A stretch of 64,000 nucleotides of DNA, from positions 124,001-188,000 of the forward strand of contig JAWPHD010001137.1 of assembly GCA_037043455.1 (NCBI GenBank), read 5' to 3'. Position numbers and translations under genes: made by a program. Source of the DNA: Cyrtodaria siliqua (Eukaryota; Mollusca; Bivalvia; Adapedonta; Hiatellidae). Shown here in pieces: positions 54,669 through 64,000 of the stretch (positions within the stretch are counted from its first letter, which is position 1; each line of letters opens with the position of its first letter). Under the pieces are notes generated by a model. That model saw nothing but the letters and a program-made list of their open reading frames with translations, ran no database searches and had not been told where the DNA came from.

Positions 54669-54809
54669 TCCACCTTGTTTTAAATGACAGTCGCAGATGA
54701 AATGGCTGATGCAATTTTTCATAGTTTCCGTACCATTTTGAATATTGTCACACAATTCATTGTAAGCTACGTCACACGAAATAACACCAATCATGCATCG
54801 GAAATTAAG
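54669..54809 (-). CDS. Possible terminal exon of an unknown Cys-rich protein
   Basis: On the minus strand, acceptor TGTGTTTTAG leads in frame into GLNFRCMIGVISCDVAYNEL and then CDNIQNGTETMKNCISHFIC, ending CDCHLKQGG and stop. Six cysteines in 46 residues, an NGT sequon and a clean splice acceptor are unusual for AT-rich noise here. I do not recognise the family, and no upstream exon or signal peptide was found. It could still be chance. Confidence 0.25.
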
Positions 54810-55016
54810 TCCTAAAACACAATTATTGACAACTTGTATAAAAGAGGTGTCCATAGGCCAAATAAAAAATATGAAACAAAAAATAGGGTAGGTAGCTAGG
54901 GATTTTTTTTCCAATTTTTTTACGTAGGCTGTTAAGAACAGGAATCTCAACCTTTACGGGGTTTAATCAAATGTGACAAAATACAATTTAGACTAGGGCA
55001 ACCTGAAACACATATG

Positions 55017-55118
55017 TTATATTATTATTATTATTATTACTATTATTATTATTATTATTTATTTATTACTATTATAGTTATTATTTTATTATTATTATTA
55101 TAATTATTATTATTATAT
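55017..55118. repeat. (ATT)n microsatellite
   Basis: About 100 bp of nearly pure ATT/TTA triplets with few interruptions. A second (ATT)n run lies at 55496-55530. Confidence 0.9.
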
Positions 55119-55272
55119 ACAGAATAATTAACAGCATAAATTTGATACTGGATTTATGTCACGAGGGGAAAAAGTGGAAAAAGTTCGAAGAACGAGTTTT
55201 TTAACCAAACTGCCACTTGTTTCCTCGAGTGACATTAATTCAGTATCAAATTTATGCTGTTAATTATACTGT
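55117..55272. mobile_element. Inverted repeat, ~50-bp arms
   Basis: CAGAATAATTAACAGCATAA followed by ATTTGATACTG faces CAGTATCAAATTTATGCTGT followed by TAATTATACTG; inner parts ATGTCACGAGG / CCTCGAGTGACAT also pair. A small foldback element beside the microsatellite. Confidence 0.8.
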
Positions 55273-55493
55273 TTATTATATAACTTTACGTAAAAGAAGA
55301 AATTAAAAAATATTTTAACTTTAAACCAGTGTGTTTTTTAACAAATATGTTAAGAAAGTAGTTCCGGCAAAGTTATATCGTCACTAGTTATGATATAAAA
55401 ACGTTATATAAAGTGACGATATAACTTTTTTTGTGTGATACTAAAATTACTTCATTCATAGTTCAATGTAAATTTATGACAGTTATGTAATAA

Positions 55494-55529
<36 letters not shown>

Positions 55530-55912
55530 GTTTGTGTTGGCCTTATATTTTTTTTCCGCAATGGCAGGAATGATTGTTGAAATATAAAAAATACGCAATT
55601 TTTGTTGCAACATGGATTTCATTTTCTATGCTAAACCTGTTTACGTGTCTTCGTCAAGACCTTCTTTTTTTCCCCACAATAACTCTAATAACGTCAAATA
55701 TCATATACTGTTAATAAAATATTTAAAGCTTTTAACTCCTAAATTAAATGTGGTTGGAAGAAATGTATTAAAACTGACCCTTACTTTTGAGAACAAACAG
55801 TTCTACTTAATGTTCTGATTCAAAGGTCAGGCAGAAATAAGCCCTCTCTAATACAAATTTGTTATTATGCTGTCAATCGTTGTGTATTGTCATACTTATA
55901 TAGCATTGTATA
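55273..55912. other. AT-rich spacer, nothing recognised
   Basis: Includes an imperfect ACGATATAACTT inverted pair near 55370-55430 and an (ATT)n run at 55496-55530. The 68-codon plus-strand frame at 55612-55818 has no recognisable content. Confidence 0.45.
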
Positions 55913-57208
55913 TGGTGGCTGATTTGTGCCATCTCGTCTTTTCGTTATTTCGCTGAAAAATAACGCCGAGTGAAATAACGCCGGGCGGAAAAATGACGGG
56001 CGAAATAACGAAACGACGAAACAACACCGGGCGAAATAACGAAAAAACGCCTAGCGAAAAGACGACAAATAGTCAAAACATCGGGCGAAAAAAATAAAAG
56101 AAAACCCGGCAAGCGAAAAGACAACATTTTGTATATTTAAATTTTCGTTATTTTGTTTTCCCGTTATTTCGCCAGGCGTTTTTTCGTCTTTTCATTATTT
56201 TGCCTGGCGTCTTTTCGCGTGGCATTATTTCGCGTGGCATCTTTTCGCCCGGCGTCTTTTCGCGTGGCATTATTTTGTCCGGCGTTTTTTCGTCTTTTTG
56301 CATGGCGTCTTTTTGCATGGCGTTATTTCGATCGGCTTTATTTTGCATGGCGTCTTTTCGCCCGGCATCTTTTCACATGGCGTTCAAGAGCCCATCCACT
56401 CTGATGGAGGTCCGTTGCGATTATGACGTGCAAATCGATCGTCAAATGCAAATAACACATACTGGCGTAGGCACTCTGCTGCCTTTACCCATTTCCACCA
56501 TTTGCCATAATATAAAGTTCCGATAAGCCTGGTTCCTGAATGTAGAAGGCGTTTATGACTGAGGTTTGTTTGTACGAGCTCCCCAATTCACAATATTGAC
56601 CACTTCAATAACCTCGTGACGAAGGCATATGTTGCAGAACTCCGGTTCTGTTGTTATGCAGGGAACCTCACCACAGCATCTGCAAACATAGTTGTTGTGG
56701 TACCAGGCACTGACTAATAATTATTTTAAAATAAGCGTTTATGTGATATTTTACATTAAAATACTTAGAGGGAAAACGTTCACAATACTGTTTAATTTAA
56801 ATAAAGATAACCGAATAGTAAGCAACTCTATACCTATTCATCCGTTGGTCCAGATATTTTACATTAAAATACTTAGAGGGAAAACGTTCACAATACTTTT
56901 TAATTTAAATAACGATAACCCAATAGTAACCAAAGACGCGAAAAGACGCTGGGAGAAATAACGAAAAAACGAGAAAACGCTTAGGCGAAATAAGGAAAAA
57001 AACGAAAAACTTCACACGAAATAACAAAAAATTAAATTCATAAAACGTCGTCTTTTCTATTTTTCGCACGGCGTTTTTTCGTTATTTCGCACGGCGTTTT
57101 TTCGCGTTTTCGTTATATCGCCCGGCGTTTTTCCACATGGCGTTATTTCGCTCGGCATTATTTCTCAACGAAAAAACGAAAAGACGGGATGGCACATATC
57201 AGCCACCA
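55913..57208. mobile_element. 1.3-kb TA-flanked TIR element of CGAAA/TTTCG-repeat composition
   Basis: The ends TGGTGGCTGATTTGTGCCAT and, inversely, TGGTGGCTGATATGTGCCAT are followed by CGTCTTTTCGTT; TA flanks at 55911-55912 and 57209-57210. The arms are strings of CGCCGGGCGAAAAGACG / CGTCTTTTCGCCCGGCG. A 108-bp tandem duplication fills the centre (about 56735-56930, GATATTTTACATTAAAATAC, TTAGAGGGAAAACGTTCACA). Frames through the arms are composition by-products. Related to the 41733-44838 element. Confidence 0.85.
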
Positions 57209-57474
57209 TAATTGTCTGGAGATTTGTCAACGAATCAAGCATGGTAATTTAGAACATGAAACTTGCGTACTTTCAATATCTCTGATTTACCAACAGCTTT
57301 GTTATGTTGTCAATAAACGAAACAATGAGCTCACTGACGTGCATCGCCTAGTGTTTACTATCGTTAAAATCAGTTTTTAATTGTTTAAATTGTAATAATT
57401 AATAGTTCTTAAATGTTTGAAAATCTGTCTGTATTTGCTTTAATTGTTTTATCTTTAGTATCAATTTTAGAATC

Positions 57475-57620
57475 ATTGTGAAAATATCATTGTGAAAATG
57501 GAAACTTTCTAATCACACGTTTTATTATATTGTGTAACACGGAAAATAGGTCGTTAAAGTGGGGTACAATGGAGATGATAACACGTTTTATTATATTGTG
57601 TAACACGGAAACGAGGTCGT
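57475..57620. repeat. 68-bp direct duplication, then poly(G) tract
   Basis: ACACGTTTTATTATATTGTG followed by TAACACGGAAA occurs twice, 68 bp apart. A G-rich run with 10 or more consecutive G follows at 57635-57660. Confidence 0.8.
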
Positions 57621-57895
57621 TAAAAGGGCGAGGGGTGGTGGGGGGGTGGGGGGGGGGGGGCTGGAGGGGGTGGGGTGTAACATTGTGATTTTTTTTGAAG
57701 AATCTAAAAAAAACGTGTTCGAAGTGTTATCAACCAAAATATGGTGCTCAGTTGTAAAATTTGAATTCTCCGTAGAATTTGAATGTGTAATCGGATGTAA
57801 CATTATTAAATTCACCATGATGAATGATTTCATTGTAAATAAGGGGAAGTTTTACTCGATGATTAGGCCCTTTTGTAAAATGTATCGAATTGACT

Positions 57896-58789
57896 CAGGC
57901 CTGCCAACGCTTTTTACCATAAAATCCAGAGATTTTTAAGTTAAGATTTAAAATGCGCGAAGAACATTTTAACGGTAATTTGGAGCGCACAACTTGATTT
58001 CCGTACTATTTCTTTAAAACGCAAATTTAAATTATTGATGCAATTAATACAAATTGACACATTTTTGATAGTTATAGAAAATAATGAATTATCATAGTAA
58101 TTTGATTAGAAAAACTTGGTTTAGTTTCTACCACAACTTACTTTTATACGAATGCGTGCTAAATGCAAATTCAAATCATCTCTACAATTTTTTTTATAAG
58201 CATCATACACCGCTGTTATAGTGGTACCACACACAAGGATTTGCCAGTTCCTCAAACTTGCTATTTCAGTTAGGTTGACCAATTAAAGAAATCACATATA
58301 TTGCTGCATTACGCATGTAGTCATGCCACTGAAGAATTAATTATGTCCTTAAGTGTACTTTGCCACTGACCGTTCCATGGCGGTGGCCCTATTGTCAACC
58401 CTTTTGTGTTTGTGATGTCGTTTGCATTTATTATTGCTTTTGCCTTCTTGTTTGTCTGTTTGCGTGTTTGTTTCTGTGTTTTGTGGTTGACTGTCCTCCT
58501 TGAATGCTACTTTCCCTGACCGATCTTTTTATATTTCTTTACTTGTATATTCAGTCAGTGCATTACACGGATGACTCCCACTGATTCGACATTTGTACAT
58601 ATTTCTCTTACTATGGAGCGTAACAGGACCAATTCAGGAAATAGCTGATAAACTGTGAAAGTATAGCTGTTAAATCATGAACATTATGTTTTGATGGAAA
58701 ATCCGGAGATTGTACACTTAAATCCGAAGATCCGGAGAGTGACTGAAAATCGAAGAATCCGGATTTTATCCGGAGATTTGGCAGGCCTG
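57896..58789. mobile_element. 894-bp element with CAGGCCTGCCAA inverted ends
   Basis: CAGGCCTGCCAA at 57896-57907 and its inverse at 58778-58789. Inside the right end are repeated ATCCGGAGA / TCCGGAT motifs and inside the left AAATCCAGAGATTTTTAAG. No target duplication was identified and no transposase is present. Confidence 0.65.
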
Positions 58790-59090
58790 TTGGATTGGAT
58801 TTTATGCAGCAGCTAATCTTATAATACCATTCGATACATCTGAGGATGTTTATAAGTTCAAGGGAAATTGGAAATCCATTGTCACGAATGACGTCATATC
58901 ATCTCAGTTAAGTGCATGCAACAATGGATGCCATTACTTTAGGCTTTAAGTATCGATGAATATGTAACGCAATAGTCCTACTTGATTCTGTCATTTTGTC
59001 TGCATTTATAATAAAAACGGTACTGAATGTGCCTTGGAGGTTTGAGGCCATCCTTCGTGAACCTTACAATGTGTGCTTGCCAGGCGCGTA

Positions 59091-59429
59091 TCCAGGCATA
59101 CGCACGTACGCCAATGTGTACAATTCGTCAGCAAAAGTGAAAAAATAAAAGTTCCAATAGATCCAAATATGCAATAAAAACTGAAGGCTGCGGTGGGTAT
59201 GGGCTAGTGTCAAACAAAATGCCATATTAACGCTGAAATATAGCTTGAGAACGCATCATTTGCCTCCTAATTTTCAAAATGTTCTAGGGGGAGGCCTCCC
59301 AAACCCACACCGGCGGGAGGGGGAAACACCCTCCCACACCTACCCACTCACACGCAGCGTCGCTGCTCGTTTCGAAGCTACGCTTCTCATATCTGGCGTA
59401 CATTTCAAAATGCTCCAGGTACGCCCCTG
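59091..59429. mobile_element. 339-bp MITE with CAGGnGCGTA ends and 5-bp duplication
   Basis: The left end is CAGGCGCGTA and the right end is, inversely, CAGGGGCGTA. CTTGC flanks at 59086-59090 and 59430-59434. Interior GCATCATTTGCC, TTTTCAAAATGTTCTAGGGG resembles the 163-bp copy at 1198-1360. Overlapping frames (59245-59556) are not genes. Confidence 0.82.
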
Positions 59430-60435
59430 CTTGCATACGAGTATAATCGATTGCAATATTAAAGTCAAACATGACCCTTCAGCAAAGACAAATACTCCTG
59501 AACTTACACACGCCGTTCTGTCGGACAGTGCTGTAAAAACATACAATTTATATTAAGTGGAACATTGCACAACATATTTATATAAATTCTGGTGGATCTA
59601 TTAGCTGCATTTCAAAATGACAAATTATTGATATTCCAAAGGATCCATATAAAATATATCAAAGTGATAAGTGAATTCAGTTTTTGAAAGAGACACTTTT
59701 GAATATATCACACACCTGTCTAAGCTTTCTGAAGGCTGCTTAAGCTGAATTTAGTTTTCTTATAAATTGTATTAATACTGCTATATAGTGCAGTATCTAT
59801 GGTAAATATCGGACAAATTACCACAGAAACTCAGTGTGCTTCAGATAAGCTGAAAAAAACAAAAACATTACGTATTTACATTTACAAATGCGTATTCTTA
59901 AAAAAACGAGTTATAGACAAAAGCATTAATATAAAATGTTTACTCTTCAGTCATTGCCATAAAATATTGCATATTATCTCTTCCCTTAATATACATTCCC
60001 CTTAGTTCTCATACGCGTCTTATCTGGAGCACTGAATTTAGTCTGAAATCAAACCAATATTTCTATATAGGCTTCTAGCATTGATGAGATTCATAACCAA
60101 AACTGGACGACAATAAGGAATTAACAATTAAAGTGTATACAATATATTTTTGTAGATAGTTGGACATTGTTCATCTAGTTTATTGATCTGCATGAGATCG
60201 CTCACAAACCGAATCGTACAAACAAATCAGATTGCAGATCGTAACAATTGCTACCAACTTCGACTGGTTGGGGCGTCGTCTACTGTTTGTATACTGATCT
60301 GAAGATTCATGGTTCTAACCCCATATAAAGCAATTGTTTAAGATGTCATATGGACGCTCTACTAGCTAACATATGGCTCTTATATCAAGGGAGTTCATCA
60401 CCTCAATTCAGTACTTTCAAAGTTTTGGCAGAAAC
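59430..60435. other. AT-rich spacer, nothing recognised
   Basis: No repeat, RNA or coding family was identified. A 68-codon frame at 59799-60005 has low-complexity content. Confidence 0.45.
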
Positions 60436-60439
60436 ACGA

Positions 60440-61920
60440 TTTTGACTCATTTGACCTTTGACCACGAAATACGAGCTTGACTTTAAGGTACTATTTTGCG
60501 TGACACACCTTCTCATCATGCTGAACATTTCTGAGTAGTTTCATCAAATCCCGCGAGTAGTTTAGGAGTTATGACTGAGACACAATTTTGACTTGTATGA
60601 CCTTTTACCTCCAAGTGTGATATTTAAGCTATAGACCTACTTAATAACCGCAAAACACCATATCATCATGCTGAACATTTTTGTGTAGTTTTATCAAAAT
60701 ATCTTCATTAGTTTAGGGGTTATTGCTCAAATAAGAATCATTTGACCTCCAAGTGTGCCCATGACCTTTCATGAACGAACTTGATTCGTCCATGCGTGAA
60801 AACTTATCAATATGATTGACAACTGTGTGAAGTTTCATGACCTTGACCTCCAAGTGTGACATTGGCCTTTAAAGTACTGACCTGATTCTTGCACGTTACA
60901 CCTTCTAATCGTGCTGAACATTTCTGTGTAAATTTGTTAAACTCCATTAAGGTAATGTGAAGTCAATAGTTACCTTGACCTTTGCATAACGTAACTCTTT
61001 GCATAAATGTCTCGAATAACAATCGCATGCTTAGTTCTCCATGAGCCGCACCTTGTGGTGAATATTTTGCTAAATCCCTCAAGGGAGACTAAAGTTACTG
61101 AGCAAAAATAGGTGTAGCTTCATGGTGAAGTCTTGCTAAAATCACGCAATGGGAACTTATTGTACAGAGAGGAAACCAATTTTATTTATTTATAGTGACA
61201 ATGACCTTGAGGCTTGACCTTTTGTCAAAACAACTTGAATAACAATCCCAAGTTTCTTTTCTTCGAGCCACACTTTGTGGTGAAGTTTCCTTAAAATCAT
61301 GCAAGGGAAAATCAATTTACTGACTAGGAACCAATTTTACACGTACAAACAGTGATCTTGCTCTAAAATGAAATTATCTAAATAACAATCCTGAGCTTCA
61401 TTTGAATGAGCTGAAGTTTGTGGTGAAGTTTCGTTAAAATTCTTTAAGGGAAGGTGAATTTATTTGTAGTAACAGTGATCATAACAAATGACCTGATTGT
61501 AAATCCGTTTTGTTAAATCCGTCAAGGGAAACTAAAGGTATTGAGTGGAAACCAATTTGCTATAGCAACAATGCTCTTGACTTAAAATCAAACTACCTAA
61601 ATAACAATTGTGAGCTTTCTTTTCATGAGACGCACTTTGTGGTAAAGTTTTATTAAAATTCTTTAAGGGAAAGTGAATTTATTCAGCAAAAAACACTTTG
61701 TATTTATAGTAACGGTGACCTTGACCTTTCGATAACCTGAATAACAATCCCATACTTAATTCCAATGAGGTGAGGTTTTTGTTAAATCCGTCAAGGGAAA
61801 CTAATGTTATTGAATGGAAACCAAAATCCTATTTATAGTAACAGTGACCTTAACCTGTTACCAAATGACCTGAATAACAATCCTGAAATTTCCTTCCAAG
61901 AGACCTTGTGGTGACGTTTC
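60440..61920. repeat. Repeat family R2-like, degenerate cluster
   Basis: TTTGACCTTTGACC, CCTCCAAGTGTGA, CATCATGCTGAACATTTCTG and TGACCTTGACC blocks, then a second repeating unit (AATAACAATCCTGAGCTT, TTGTGGTGAAGTTTCGTTAA, AAGGGAAACTAAAGTTATTG, GGAAACCAATTTT, TATAGTAACAGTGACC) at irregular 135-225 bp spacing. Exact TGACCTTGA at 60838, 61202 and 61716. Confidence 0.8.
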
Positions 61921-62540
61921 GTCTGTAATAAAGGCAGAAAATTTCGACAAGCCACAAAGAGCAACTGTTGTTCCGATATAACATTATGATCTACAACTGG
62001 TCAGTGAAGCCTTTATCGGATTACTTTATTACAATTTTTCATGATCGAGCTTACTCGGTTGATATAATACAGCTCCTCACGCAAAACCTACATTTTATTA
62101 ATTCATTTCGAGCGAGTGAAATCGCGTACTTATGCAGAGTTTGATGACAAACTACTTGGAGTGGAAATCGGCTACATGAAAAATGACTTACGCGAAGATA
62201 CTTTGCGTAGAAACTCAAAAAATTTGGCCAAATTGAAATTACAGAGGTAATGGCTGCATCTATTTTTATGTTTAGGTCATTTCTGTCCATAATTATTCAG
62301 TAAGTTTAGAGAAAAATAGTTAACTTTCTATTTTTGGATGTTGGAAACTTAGAAATACAATATTTCTTGGTTATTTTCTTGCGCCACAATGTATTTAATA
62401 CGACTTTACGGTGATCGCACATATCCATTCGAGTGGAAATGCTGCATATATTTAATATTATTCTCATTAATTGTTTTTTTGTACAATTTGAACTGAGTTT
62501 TGCTGTGCCCCAAAACATGAAAGGTTCATTCTCTATAATT
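61921..62540. other. AT-rich spacer, nothing recognised
   Basis: Two reverse frames (62051-62290 and 62306-62551) lack recognisable domains or splice structure. Confidence 0.4.
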
Positions 62541-62544
62541 TTAT

Positions 62545-62765
62545 ACATCAAAATATTTTTTTTATGAAAAATGGGCTTAGAACAGTATAACCTAAGAACC
62601 GTAGAGTTGCTGTGAATTCTATTGTAGACACTTCATTTACAATGAAGCAACTTTTCCATACGCGGTGTCATCATAAAGACCTTGAATGAGCATGATAAAA
62701 AATGCCAAAATGAACATGACGTGGGGGTTGGGGTTTGGAGGGATCCCCTATGGCTTAATATGACG
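62545..62765 (+). repeat. Relative of the 19768-20155 insertion
   Basis: AATGGGCTTAGAACAGTATA, CCGTAGAGTTGCTGTGAATT, CTATTGTAGACACTTCATTT and CATCATAAAGACCTTGAATG match 19872-20045 in order. Confidence 0.7.
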
Positions 62766-62819
62766 GTTGCGTTTGGTGTTTGTCTATGATCTTTCTTGTC
62801 GTGCCCTTAATGGTTTATT

Positions 62820-64000
62820 CTTTTACTGCTCTGGCTTCTGCCAAGTCATTCTGCCAACAATAGGTCAATGACCCTGAAGCTCTAATGACATTTGACCCAG
62901 ATCATAATCTGCTCCCCGATCGTCATATATGAAGTCAGAAGAGATGTCATTCGGTCGAACAAGATCCATCAATTCTGGTTCCTCCAAATTTTCATTATCG
63001 ACTACGTCATCGTCATATTCCTGTGGGTGTTCATGGCTGGGTTTCTTCACTCTTACCACATCTGCTTTGAGAAAATATCAAGAAAGTTAATCATTTTGTC
63101 TGTCCATGATGTAGTGTCATCTTTGATGTCTGAAATGTTTCTCCAATTAGGCCAGTGTAGAAGCAGCATTGTCCTGCATTATGAATCATCAAGGGGCCAT
63201 GTTGCTTGAGTGGAGCTACCATTGATGACAGATACTTTCCCATGTTTACATATATAATTGTAGAATGAAGATGTGTCTTCATCATTGCGCTGTATATATC
63301 GGTCAAGAGGAGTATTTCTTGTGAGTGTTGACCCGTCACGCTCAAATACTCTTCAACCAGATAACCTTACAGACTGAAAAAAATGGCTGGAACGATACAA
63401 TGGTAGAGAAGATAACTCATAAGACGCTTAAACTGATGAAATGTCACGTTTCACTGTGCCCATCAGCAGTTTTGTGCACAAAGATTGTGTTGATGCTCCT
63501 GTTGAGTCATCAGCACAGTTAACCATGTCTTTGAATAAATCAGCAACTGCTCCAGTTGGCTGGTTTCCTTTGCACGCATACCCAGTGATATACTTTTTTT
63601 TGTGGCTAAAATTTCATCTACAGATGGATTTTCTGTGCCGCTCTTCGAAAGAATTAGCGATATGTCTCCATTTGCTCTCCAGCCTTGGGTATGAAACATT
63701 GAATGCTGGAGTAGCATTTGGTGGTCCCTAGACATTTCCAGTCGCAGCGAACCATTCCAATCTTTCACCATTGCTGGAGATAGCCTAGGAGTTTTGGGGA
63801 ATTCCATCCGACATACCTTCTTATTTTGATGTGATGCCTTATACTTTGCAGTTGTGAGGCAATATTCTGAGCAGCGATGAATATTGAGCCTATTGGTTAA
63901 AAGAAGATGGTCTTCAAGTAATGTTTCTTGTGAAACACCGACATCCATTAGTAACTTCACCAATGGATTTGTTTCTTCTGGAGGTACTGGTGCACTGCCT
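62820..64000 (-). pseudogene. Helitron Rep/helicase polyprotein remnant (runs off right edge)
   Basis: On the minus strand from the right edge: NRLNIHRCSEYCLTTAKYKA, VCRMEFPKTPRL, MVKDWNGSLRLEMSRDH, FHTQGWRANGDISLILSKSG and NPSVDEILAT, then across a frameshift LCTKLLMGTVKRDISSV with an in-frame stop, then after further breaks an acidic linker HPQEYDDDVVDNENLEEPEL and MDLVRPND near 63020-62870. This is the order seen in invertebrate Helitron proteins between the Rep domain and the PIF1-type helicase. At least two frameshifts and stops mean it is inactive. The helicase domain itself is not present here. Confidence 0.72.

Noticed and set aside
55945..56526. Arg/Phe/Ala-rich proteins on both strands
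   Set aside because: Composition by-products of the CGAAA/TTTCG arms of a TIR element; all frames are open because the oligomer lacks stops.

Overview
The window looks like a nuclear genome fragment from a marine mollusc, most likely a bivalve. It is AT-rich, its genes are split into short exons by multi-kilobase introns with GT..AG junctions, and most of it is dispersed repeats, minisatellites, small inverted-repeat transposons and decayed retroelements. No bacterial, viral or organellar gene organisation is visible. Nearly all long open frames are chance frames inside repeats; real coding sequence was found by following splice sites and reading phase.

Two host genes can be reconstructed, both on the minus strand. 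(1) A homologue of C1QBP (p32/gC1qR, mitochondrial matrix acidic protein): three exons at 10628-10850, 6417-6561 and 5313-5406 join in frame, and the 3' exons appear to lie beyond the left edge. (2) A complete nicotinic-acetylcholine-receptor-type Cys-loop channel subunit: nine exons between 53831 and 26445 join in frame to about 433 residues (short signal-peptide exon, ligand-binding domain with Cys-loop, vicinal Cys pair in loop C, M1-M4, stop). Its binding-pocket aromatics are unusually depleted.

Layout: 1-4045 dispersed repeats, a ~136-bp satellite with a MITE in it, and a ~163-bp tandem repeat; 4045-4570 a short copy of an element whose repeat unit carries an oestrogen-response-element-like palindrome; 5313-10850 C1QBP, with a 35-bp array in intron 2 and a nuclear-receptor-half-site repeat in intron 1; 11-16 kb a 634-bp TIR element and a ~320-bp tandem array; 16.8-20.6 kb a long copy of the palindrome-bearing element, itself invaded by three other elements; 21-26 kb a SINE, microsatellites and an eroded non-LTR retrotransposon; 26.4-53.8 kb the receptor gene, whose introns hold a 38-bp satellite of about 65 units, nested palindromic transposons, a second dead non-LTR retrotransposon, SINEs and MITEs; 54-62 kb further TIR elements and degenerate repeats; 62.8-64 kb part of a broken Helitron.

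The observations most worth following are: seven perfect AGGTCA-nnn-TGACCT palindromes in one transposable repeat family; a 95-bp minisatellite that is an amplification of the receptor gene's own exon-2 splice acceptor and exon start; and a TIR-element family with 5-bp target duplications, one copy of which sits exactly inside a satellite monomer.
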